This document shows positions 55,690-64,000 of a stretch of DNA of 64,000 nt, one piece after another. The stretch is from Persicaria tinctoria (taxonomy: Eukaryota; Streptophyta; Magnoliopsida; Caryophyllales; Polygonaceae). The notes under the pieces were generated by a model. That model saw nothing but the letters and a program-made list of their open reading frames with translations, was not told the origin of the DNA and ran no database searches. Location: positions 36,717,373 to 36,781,372 of the forward strand of contig JBANSL010000008.1 of the NCBI GenBank assembly GCA_037127255.1, in the 5' to 3' direction. The first letter of the stretch is position 1. Every line of letters starts with the position of its first letter. The position numbers were made by a program, and so were the translations under genes.

Positions 55690-57862
55690 ATGTCGACTTC
55701 GCAAAGAAGCTCTGGCAGTGTTCAAGCTTTGATCAGATCTCCTTCTGCAGTGCGGTCCAAGGGCAAACTTCTGATGGGTGGTATAGAGGTCCCTGAGGAA
55801 GTCACCTTTCGTCAACCGAAAACCCTTGCGGATCCCTCCTTTTACTCTTCCCCCGGTCGCGCGCGCGACGAACCCCCTTCTCCTGCCGACTCCGCGTCTT
55901 TGTGGTCGGGCGACGGCGCTTCGTCATCGGGGTCTGACTCAATACTAGAGTCTCCCGAATCTCAACACTCTTATAAGGAGTGGGACTCCCACACTGACTT
56001 GCCGTCCGATCCCGTCTTTCTCCCGACTCAGCGCCGTTCTTCGTCCATACTAGGGGACTTTCATCCAGTCTTGTACAATGAGGGGGTGCTGGCGACCTGC
56101 CCGTTTAGGAGAGACTTTCAGCCATCCGCGGTGGGTCCCCGGTCGTTCTATCGCAGCAGGTGATCCTCATCGCTCCGTCTAACGCTCATAACCGCGGAGG
56201 AGGGACTTTCACAACCCTGGATGGCCTGAATGTCATCGCTCGCGTCTTTCCCTGACCGGAGGGAGTGGTGTTGTGTCTCCCGATGGAGGGTGGAGGGAGC
56301 CTAGATGCTTATCTGGGGTGCTTGGTTGTCTACATAGAGAGCCTGGTTCAAGGGAGTGGTGTTGTGTCAACGCTCATTTTTTACCGTACACGCGTGTAAA
56401 GAAGAAGGTTGTGACGGACTTGAAAGAGATCGAGCGGAGGTTCGCGGTTGGGACGAAGCCTTCGTGGAGGGATGTGGTGTCTCCATTGCGGCTGGAAATG
56501 GCCGACTTGAGTCTCCCTCATCAGCGCATAGGTTGTAGTTACTTTGGGGAGCATTTTTTGTTTTTGCTTTTTCTTGTGTCATTGGTTTTGTACTGACGTT
56601 GTTGTCCTTTTCGTGATTTTTTCAGACACTCTGGAGTTGAAGACGATGGTGGGGACCGCGAAGATGTCCTCCGCTCCTCCTTCTTCTAATAAGAGGAAAA
56701 TTCCGTCCGACGTGATGAGAGCCATGAAGCGCCCTAAGACCTCGGCTCCCAAGGCGAAGGGTAAAAAAGTGGCGAAGGAAAAAACGGCGCTCGTGGCCTG
56801 TTCCTCCCCTGTTGCCCCGGTGGAGTCCGAGCCCCCCATCATCGAGATCGAAGCTTCTCCGATCGCAGAAGTTTAGCCCCTTACCCTGGCGGCTCTTGTG
56901 GAGCCTCGGCCTATTTCTCCCTCTGAGGCGGGGACTTCAAAAACTCCTCTAAAGAGGAAAAGGCCGCGTCGCTTCCCGACCTGGGAAGGAGTCGACTGGG
57001 ACGTGCCGGTCTTCCACGTGGATGTCAACGGTTGCCCCGCGTATCGGATGCCTGGCTTCGACTCTGACATCCTCAATTAGCTGGCCTTCCCCCGGAGCTC
57101 GGGGAGGCGGAGTTGCAATACCTGGAGCAACTGACCGATAAACAGTTCACGATGGAGCAAGAACGTTGGTGCAACTGGGTAAGTGACCCGCACTCTTTGA
57201 CTTTTGCTACTTGTTTGCCATGGTTTTTCTTTTTGGAGATTTCTTCGACCCTTCTAGGTTTTTGTGGTCAGGGTCGTGCTTTCACTCACAACGGTTGGGG
57301 TCGGTATCTCCGCTTGGGAAATCATGCTCGCAGCCTTGAGGAGAAGTTGGAGCAAATGAAAGAAAGGTTGTTGGAGGCAGAGACTCCGCGGAAGGAGGCT
57401 GAGTCCCTTCGCTCGCGGCTGGAAGAGAAAGAAGAAGTCCTGGCCGTCAAGAAGGTGAAGGGTAGTAAATTGGCCGAGGACTTAGAGATGGTGCGAGCTC
57501 AACTCGAGTCTTCCCAACTGTCCCTGTCTTCCCTGCAATCTAGTGCTGAGGCCCGAGCAGCCGAGCTGGAAGCCCAATTGATCGCGGCGAACGAGGAGCA
57601 GAGCAAAGCGGTCATTGAATCCAACTGTCGTTCGATCAAGCTGGAGCGATATCGGTCCCGGACGGACGGTGATATTGTCTTGTCTTGGTTGGACGTTCCA
57701 CACAACCGTACTAAGCTTGTGGACGGTTGTTTGAGGACCCCGAACAGCCTGGACATTACGAAGAGCGCGGTTCCGGAATGGTTGAATGAAGATGCTGGGC
57801 AGGACTTCATTCAAGACAGGTACATGGACTGCTTCTATATGGGCATGAAGGCCGAAACTTGA
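55690..57862 (+). pseudogene. Antisense ORF of a Tat-type element (coiled-coil protein), decayed
   Basis: Spliced plus-strand gene between the 3' LTR side and the convergent pol, where Tat-lineage elements often carry an extra antisense gene of the type annotated in plants as putative transposon protein; its function is unknown. Start: MSTSQRSSGSVQALIRS at 55690 (in frame to 56163). Probable introns: 56532-56625 (ending TTTTTTCAG) and 57179-57271 (GTAAGT to TCAG). The later part has a nuclear-type basic run (RKIPSDVMRAMKRPK) and a long coiled coil (LEEKLEQMKERLLEAE onward, 57334-57640). It ends in a conserved-looking YMDCFYMGMKAET. A stop at 56874 and others near 57078 and 56161 break it. Confidence 0.6.
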
Positions 57863-58820
57863 AAGGAGACGATAATGTGGACGTCAGTAGCGATGGTTTG
57901 TAAACTCCTTTTTTTTGGGATGCTGGTCTTTTTTTATCGTTTCTTTGGGGAAAACAAACTTCGGCACTTCGTTTGCTGCCTTATTTTGGTTTATGTTTTC
58001 ATGCCCGCAGTGTGATCATGTGGAAAACTTTGTTCGTGGTTCTTGCCCTACGTGGGCGATCTACCCCATCCACGTATCTTTTTTCTGCTTATCGATGTTT
58101 GTGTGTTTGAGAAGTTTTCTCACAACATGCACCTCGTATCCTTTAGATGAAAAAGTTGATTGTGTGATTATGGAATGATGTAAACTTTATTTGAAATTTA
58201 ACTCGATTCCTGACACAAACGGGCTCAGAGTTAGTGGGATAAGCTGCGGGGGATTCATGAGAAGGGGACCTAGATTTCTTACCCAGGACTCTTACGCGAA
58301 TGAGGCGTGGCTTTCGTAGCCTGGGTCTGGATCGACCACGGAAACCTCGTATCGAGCTGCCTCTCCTTTTTTGGTGAATCGGAGGATGGCCCCTACCCGC
58401 ACGCAATTGGTTGTGGCGAAGTTGCTTCATCCTTCCATTATCCAGTAGATCCCGTCGTGGCCACGGTCGATTCTGACTTCGTGTTCTTGGTGCGACCGTG
58501 AGCTGAGGGTGATGCTTCCTTGTGCATCATGCTCCAACATCTCCTATGGGAGGGGAAGGCGGAGCTGCCGAAGCTGCTCCTCATTTAGGATAACTCTATA
58601 GAAAGTGGCCTGGTGTGATCCCATAAGTGGGTTTGTGATCGTCTGTAATCCGGCCACTGTCGCCAAGTTACTCCATTCCTCTCTTTCCTTTTCCGATTTT
58701 CAAAGTTACGGGGAGTCACGGGCTCTCATTCATCCCCCTATTGTCGAGTCTTTTCATGGTGGCAGACGTCACTCTGTCCGGGGTGAGTCCTTGTGGTACA
58801 GAAGACGATAATGTGTCCGG
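57863..58820. other. Unassigned spacer between antisense ORF and tandem repeat
   Basis: No coding region is supported. 58240-58560 is GC-richer with short open frames but nothing recognisable. Confidence 0.3.
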
Positions 58821-59220
58821 ACTTAACAGATGCGATCCGGGAGATCTATGCTCCGACCGGATGTCCGACGCGGAGCAAGCTCCATCATCATAGGACTTTA
58901 ACAGATACGATCTGAAAGATCTAGGCTATGACCGGATGTCCAACTCGGAGTCAGCTCCAGCGTCATAGGACTTAACAGATGCGATCCGGGAGATCTATGC
59001 TCCGACCGGATGTCCGACGTGGAGCAAGCTCTAGCGTCATAGGACTTTAACAGATACGATCCGGGAGATCTATGTTATGACCGAATGTCTGACGCAGAGC
59101 AAGCTCCAACGTCATAGGACTTAACAGATGCGATCCGGGAGATCTATGCTCCGACCGGATGTCCGACATGGAGCAAGCTCCAGCGTCATAGGACTTTTAC
59201 AGATACGATCCATCAGACCT
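58821..59220. repeat. 74/75-bp tandem repeat between antisense ORF and pol
   Basis: Units begin ACTT(T)AACAGAT at 58821, 58895, 58970, 59044, 59119 and 59193, with periods alternating 74 and 75. Odd units read CAGATGCGATCCGGGAG and even ones CAGATACGATC, so the array is built from dimers of about 149 bp. About five and a third units are present. Confidence 0.88.
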
Positions 59221-59318
59221 AAAAAAGTCTTTCAAGAATTCAAAAAGCACCCTCTAACCGCTTTGATTTATTTACTGGTAGCGGGGGTGACTTGGGAATC
59301 TTTGAGGTGACCAACTAT

Positions 59319-60558
59319 TACACATAATGCTTCTTCAAGTGTTCTGCATTCCACATTTTCCGAAGGATCATGCCTTCCTGAGTTTGTAACTTGTAGGCCC
59401 CAACATGGACGCACTCAAAAACCACGTACGGGCCTTCCCACCTTGCATCCAGCTTTCCGCCTGATAAGGCTAGGCGGAGGACCCGATCTCCTTTCTCGAA
59501 CCGACGCGCATTGAGGTGTTGATCTCTGTGTTTTTCTGTCTTTCTTTTGTACTATCTTTCCTTGATTTCTGCCAGCATCCTCCTTTCTTCTCGGAGGTGT
59601 AGCTCCATTTCCAGGGCTTCGTCATTGGCCTTGGATTCATAGGTCAAAACTCTAGCAGAGGGGATCAAGTGTTCGATTGGGATGACGGTGTCTGCCCCAA
59701 ATACTAAAGCGAATAGTGTTTCTCTTGTGGGAGTCTTGGATGAAGTCCGGTACGACCTGAGTACTAGCGAGAGTAGTTATGTCGGCCCATCGCCCTTTTA
59801 ATATTTTCCCCAACTTCTTCTTGATCCCTTCTAGAATCTGACGGTTGGTTGTCTCTTCTTGCCCGTTTGTCTGCGGGTGGGATACCGAGGAAAACTTCAG
59901 CTTTATCCCGAGGCCTTCACAGAAATCTCTAATGTTCTCGCAGTCGAATTGGGTTCCGTGATCCGTGATAATGGCCTCGGGGACTCCAAAACGGCACACC
60001 AAACTTTTCCATAACAACTTTCTGACTTTGTCCGCCGTGATCAAACCCATTGCTTCTGCTTCTACCCACTTAGTGAAGTAGTCTACTAGGACTAGGACAT
60101 ATTTTAGCTGCTCGAGTGCTGTGGGGAAAGGCCCAAGAATATCCATTCCCCAAAAGGCGAAGGGGCATGCTCCATAGATACTCTGAAGTGGTTCAGCAGG
60201 TAAATTCTTCACATGCATCATAGTTGCGCACAAAACTTTGTACATCCGCCCTAACTGTGGGCCAGTAATATCCAAGTCTCAGAACTTTCGAAGTTAAGGC
60301 TCTCCATCCTTGGTGGTGGGCACATATGCCTGCATGCAACTCTTTTACGATGATGCTCCCTTCACTGTTAGACACGCATAGTAAGTCTGGAAAATTGAAA
60401 CCCTTCTTGTATAATTTCCCTTCATTGATGACAAACCGGGTTGCTCGGTTTGTCAACTTTTTGGCTTCCATTCTCTCTTGTGGGAGTATTCCTTTCCCCA
60501 GATATTCCACAATTGGGGTCCGCCAGTCCTCGGACCCATCGGTCTGGACAAAATACAC
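59319..60558 (-). pseudogene. Integrase region of Tat-type pol
   Basis: Would insert element cDNA into the genome. N-terminal zinc-binding part: ELHAGICAHHQGWRALTSK, with YDAC where two Cys are usual (first Cys lost). Core: MDILGPFPTALEQ (first Asp), IITDHGTQFD (second Asp), NGQEETTNRQILEGIKKK (Glu). The frame shifts between the zinc and core parts (about 60193-60275) and again after KGRWAD (about 59780). A C-terminal part ending MWNAEHLKKHYV stops near 59319. It is separated from RNase H by one TAA (60559-60564 region) in the same frame. Confidence 0.85.
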
Positions 60559-60561
60559 TTC

Positions 60562-61137
60562 TTAAAGGAGTCTTCGCCGATCCTTTCTTTCAAACACAAA
60601 TTTTCCTTCAACTTCGGCCGATATAGCTACCCCAATCCGGGCTAACAGATCTGCTTGTTCATTCATCTCCCGGGGGACGGATTCTACGCCGAAGTGTATA
60701 AATGCTCTTCTTAGGGAGATTACCTTTCTTAAGTAATCTGGTAATAGCCCAGTCCTGGCCTCGTACACCCCATCTATCTGTCTTGCGACGACTTCGGAAT
60801 CTGTATATACTATGATTGCCCGAGCTCCGCGGGCCAAAGCTAGTTCGAGCCCTGCTACCAAGGCTTTATATTTTGCCTCGTTGTTGGTGGCTTGAAAATC
60901 TAAGTTGTAAGCGAAGCAAAATTGATCCCCCTCAGGAGAGGTTAGTGTGATTTCTGCTCCGCATCCTTCCGCGTTCACGGCCCCATCAACCTTTATTATC
61001 CACTTGCTCTGCATATCGCCTCCTTCATCCCCGAAGCTTGTCTCACAGATGAAATCCGTCAGAACCTGGGCCAACGCTGCTTTGCGGGGGACGTAAGCTA
61101 TTTCAAATTCGGAGAGCTCTATGGACCATTTCGTCAT
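60562..61137 (-). pseudogene. Second RNase H domain (archaeal-like) of Tat-type pol
   Basis: Degrades RNA in RNA-DNA hybrids during reverse transcription. KWIIKVDGAVNAEGCG (Asp), NNEAKYKALVAGLELAL (Glu) and IVYTDSEVVARQI (Asp) show an RNase H fold. A second RNase H after the one attached to reverse transcriptase is a hallmark of the Tat/Ogre lineage. The domain itself is open; it is joined to the reverse transcriptase part by a frameshift near 61175 and ends at a TAA. Confidence 0.87.
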
Positions 61138-61172
61138 CCGTCCCGAAAGACTCGGTGAATTGAGAATCTTTC

Positions 61173-61967
61173 TCAGCGGCAGATTGTCAAGACTTCTATC
61201 AGGTGATCTTGGAAATATGGACGAAGCCTTCTGGCTGCGAACATTAGGCTGAGGACCACTTTTTCCACCAGCTCATACCTGATTTCCGCATCATGTAACA
61301 CTCTGCTTACATAGTAGACCAGGTACCGTCCTTCTCGGGTGAGGACTGCGCTGATAGTAGTTGCTTTCACTGCCAAATATAGCTGTAAACTTTTTGATTT
61401 TTGAGGTTGATGCAGAGTAGGCACATATTGTAAGAAAGCTTTTAATTCTTCGAAAGCTTGTTGGAGATCTGGTGTCCACTGGATCGGCCCTTTCTTCTTC
61501 AGCAACGCAAAGAATGGTAAAGATTTATCCGCTAGGCAAGAACAGAAACATCCGAGGTAATTTACAGCTCCATTCAAGAACTGTACCTCTTTTATGGTGC
61601 GTGGTGGTCGCAGTTCCTGTATAGCAACTATCTTGGCAGGGTTCACGTCTATCCCTCTTTGGCTTACCATGAAGCCAAGGAATTTTCCAGAATCGACTCC
61701 AAAAACACACTTCTCTGCGTTCAGATTCAGTCCCCCTCGTCTCAAAGAATCAAAGGTCTCTTGTAGGTCAGCCGCGTGGTCCCCTGCTTTCTTACTCCTT
61801 ACGAGTATGTCGTCCACATAGATAGACACATTCCTGGCCAGCTGTTCACGGAATATCTTGTCTACGGCTCTTTGAAAAGTAGCCCCAACATTCCTCAAAC
61901 CAAATGGCATTACTTTATAGCATAAAATCCCTTGATTGGTGATGAAAGTGGTTGCCCTCTTATCCAT
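61173..61967 (-). pseudogene. Reverse transcriptase C-terminal part and first RNase H, Tat-type pol
   Basis: Begins ATTFITNQGILCYKVMPFGL and includes the catalytic YVDDILV (about 61809-61820), then the connection and first RNase H-like region (LQLYLAVKATTISAVL, VYYVSRVLHDAEIRYELVEK). The frame is lost relative to 61973-62419 by a TAG and a small deletion where the peptide between SGYN and DKRATTF should be. Confidence 0.88.
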
Positions 61968-61972
61968 CGGAT

Positions 61973-62419
61973 CTAGTTATATCCGGAATACGCGTCCAGG
62001 AAACAGAAAGCCTCGTTCCCAGCAGTAATATTGACCAGCTCGTCTATTGATGGCAAGGGGTAACTATTTTTCGGGCAGGCTTTGTTTAAGTCTGAGAAAT
62101 CCACACACATCCTCCACTTTCCGTTGGCTTTCTTGACTAGGACAACGTTTGAGAGCCAATCTGAATCATCTGCTTCTTCAATAAACCCGGCTTCGAGTAA
62201 CTTTTCTACTTCTTCTTTCGTTGTCTGAGACTTTTCTGGGGCCATTTTCCTCTTCTTCTGGGCTATAGGCCGCGCATCATGACAGATCCTGAGGGTATGG
62301 ATTGCTATGGACGAAGGGATGCCCAGGAGATCTTTTGGGGACCATGCGAACATGTCACGGGATTGACGGATGATTTCCAAAACCCGCTTTTTCTCCTCGG
62401 TCTCTAGGGATTGGCCCAT
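61973..62419 (-). pseudogene. Reverse transcriptase N-terminal part, Tat-type pol
   Basis: Contains KKRKMAPEKSQTTKEEVEKL, EAGFIEEADDSDWLSNVVLV, KWRMCVDFSDLNKACPK and FLDAYSGYN, the first catalytic Asp region of Ty3/gypsy reverse transcriptase. It stops at TAG just before the frameshift into 61967. Upstream sequence leads into the protease fragment at 62450. Confidence 0.88.
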
Positions 62420-62449
62420 GTAAATTCTCTCTTCAGGGTTTTGAAACGG

Positions 62450-62998
62450 CTAGTAAACAGTCCTTAGATCCGCGGTTGGGATTTCTCTATGTGATGGTCT
62501 GACTTCAAGTTCTGCTTCCGGTGCAAGTTCTCTTGGGACGTTAGCTTCTTCATTCTCTGCTTGATAGTCTCCTTTTGGACCCTCGATCTTGCTCTGAGCG
62601 GACCCTTGGATGCACATGATCTCCTTCCTCTTTTTCAGGGAAGTCACATAGCAACTCCGGCTTTCTGGTTGCTGGCTACATACTTCTCCCGTCCCCCCTC
62701 CGGAAATAGGGAATTTCGCTTTGAAGTGATACATCGAAATGACCATCTGGATTTTGTAAAGAGACACCCTCCCCAAGAGTGCATTATAAGTTGTGGGGAT
62801 CCGTACCACTGTGAAGATGATGTTCTCCATACGTCGACATGGCACGGTTCCCAAGACCACCGCGAGTTCTATGGTTCCCGCAACCTGTGCCTCATCTCCA
62901 GAAAAGGTAACCAGTGTCCCATGATAAGGCCTTAATGCCGTCGCGGACACTCCCAATGGAGAAAAAGCTTCCCACGAGAGTATGTGATAACAGTGTGT
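62450..62998 (-). pseudogene. Protease C-terminal half and linker, Tat-type element
   Basis: LSWEAFSPLGVSATALRPYH, LVTFSGDEAQVAGTIEL and FTVVRIPTTYNALLGRVSLY are the second half of a Tat-type retropepsin. A polar linker to reverse transcriptase follows. The catalytic half and all of gag are missing because the hAT-like element at 62999 lies across the gene. Close relative of 46522-46913. Confidence 0.8.
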
Positions 62999-63260
62999 TA
63001 GGGTTGTGCAGAAAAATATGACACGGTTGACATGACACCAAACCGCACCAATACGACACGAAAAAACACGAAACGATATAGATACGACACGATTATGACA
63101 CAAAACGGTAAAATACGACAATAATCGTGTCGTGTTCGGATCGGATCGGGATTTTTCCCTTGTCGGGTATCCGACACGACACAATAATATTTTTTATATA
63201 TAATATTAGTTTTCTGGAATAATAGATATATAATAAATGTTACTAAGTATCACATATAAT

Positions 63261-63342
63261 GCGGCTTGCCCAGCTGGTCAGGAGTACTTTTCGCCTGTGG
63301 GATGGGGATACTTGGTCTCGAGTTCGAGTACCAGGTTCTGCA
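63261..63342 (+). repeat. tRNA-derived SINE-like head
   Basis: GCGGCTTGCCCAGCTGGTCA contains an A-box-like TTGCCCAGCTGG; GAGTTCGAGTACC (63320-63332) matches a Pol III B box about 50 bases on. The 82-nt unit ends CA followed by eight T. The cloverleaf is imperfect, so a SINE head or tRNA pseudogene is preferred over a functional tRNA. Confidence 0.5.
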
Positions 63343-63480
63343 TTTTTTTTGTTTTGTTTTTCCGACCATTTGTTTTATTTTTCTTTTATGTCTACTTGTC
63401 TAGGGCTACAGTTTGCGTTTTCTTCCTTCAGTTTCCAGACTCGTCGACCGCCGCGACCTCCAACCCACAGGCCACAACTC

Positions 63481-63560
63481 GAGCTCGCCTCTCCTCTCTT
63501 CTCCTCTCCTCTCCTCTCTCGCCCTTCTCGCCGCTCGCCTCGTCCTCTTCACGATCCTCA
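63481..63560 (+). repeat. CT-rich low-complexity tract
   Basis: TCTCCTCTCC-type microsatellite within the SINE-like/hAT-like region. The Ser/Leu-rich frames over it are not genes. Confidence 0.6.
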
Positions 63561-64000
63561 ACCTCGCTCACCCGACCTCTCGAGCCCTCTTCTCCATGCT
63601 TAATCGAGTTGCTTCAGATCCGGCCGCCCTTTTCGCGGCTCACCTCTCCTCTCCTCAATCTCAGCTCCGACGCTCGTCTTTGTTCAAACTTTAGATCTGG
63701 CATGTTCGAGACGTCGAGTCGCTTTAGATCCGGCGTGGTTGACTTTCTCTATTAAAAAATCAAACTCGGATATGGAGAATCCCCTCCATTTCCGACCAAT
63801 CTCCGGCGTGTGTGATTCTCCATTTCCGACCAATCTCCGGCGTGATTGCCTCTTATCTTCGTTGTTGGCTCTCCATTGAAGAAACAACTTCTCTCCTCCG
63901 ATCCTTCTGGTACTGTACACGACCGCATTCAAGGGGAAAAAAGTTTTATAATAAATGGTTCGTGTCGTGTTACAAGGGTATCCGACACGAAACCGTTTCG

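Larger units (their letters stand above)
62999..64000. mobile_element. hAT-like or related inverted-repeat element, left part
   Basis: Starts TAGGGTTGTGCAGAAAAAT, similar to hAT termini, inside the protease gene. It is rich in CGTGTCGTGT and TATCCGACACGA motifs in both orientations (63040-63190 and 63956-64000). The right end is outside the window, so the target duplication cannot be checked. No transposase is seen. Confidence 0.45.

Noticed and set aside
58821..59220. Possible CRISPR-like array
   Set aside because: The units are contiguous with no unique spacers, and the context is a plant retroelement; it is a tandem repeat.
63237..63755. 172-codon Ser/Leu/Phe-rich plus-strand ORF
   Set aside because: Runs over a T tract and a CT microsatellite following a SINE-like head; composition alone explains its openness.

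Overview
The window looks like repeat-dense nuclear DNA of a flowering plant. Nearly everything recognisable is a transposable element. There are plant LTR retrotransposons with tRNA-Asp-type primer-binding sites (PBS), a Tat-lineage Ty3/gypsy polymerase with a second RNase H, a Stowaway MITE, a CACTA transposon carrying intron-containing PARP1 exons, and a partial hAT-like repeat. No intact host gene, rRNA, true tRNA gene or CRISPR array was found. The species cannot be named from the sequence.

Layout. (1) 1-17,319: one LTR family with TCGA-rich palindromic minisatellites. Element A (minus strand) enters at the left edge. Its LTR (57-1229 + 7344-8311) is split by element B (1230-7338, plus, target-site duplication GTAAG), a deletion derivative with no coding capacity whose 3' LTR holds a Stowaway MITE. 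Element C (8535-17158, minus, duplication ATCCC) carries only gag and protease, broken by four in-frame stops. (2) 17,320-45,480: an LTR fragment (F) of a related family, split by a 27.6-kb tandem array of family D (17544-45133, duplication ACTAC). The array is LTR-internal-LTR-internal-LTR-internal-LTR. The first two internal units carry a family E element (20707-27383 and 31610-38316) at exactly the same site with the same duplication CCAAC; the third unit is the empty site and keeps an intact 361-codon ORF. Family E encodes an intact gag-protease ORF (844 and 851 codons) but no reverse transcriptase. (3) 45,481-63,000: Tat-lineage remains: gag and protease fragments (46522-48000), an LTR split by the CACTA element (49171-55008), a spliced antisense ORF (55690-57862), a 74-bp tandem repeat (58821-59220) and a decayed pol (59319-62419) plus protease (62450-62998). 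(4) 62,999-64,000: the start of an hAT-like repeat containing a tRNA-derived SINE-like head.

How the parts relate. Families A-C, D and E encode at most gag and protease in this window, yet all use the same 17-nt PBS and share several non-coding motifs. These are a U5 motif around GATCGACC, stem-loops with an AGG-type loop placed directly before each of two purine tracts, leader hairpins (D and E), a repeated CATTCATGACACCCATG block (B, D, E), and a GC- or TCGA-rich palindromic minisatellite in every LTR. In C and E a minisatellite of the same style also occupies the gag-protease coding linker. This is what a group of non-autonomous elements depending on polymerase supplied in trans would be expected to keep: cis-acting RNA signals. 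These shared signals, and the tandem array with its duplicated nested insertion, are the most interesting content of the window.
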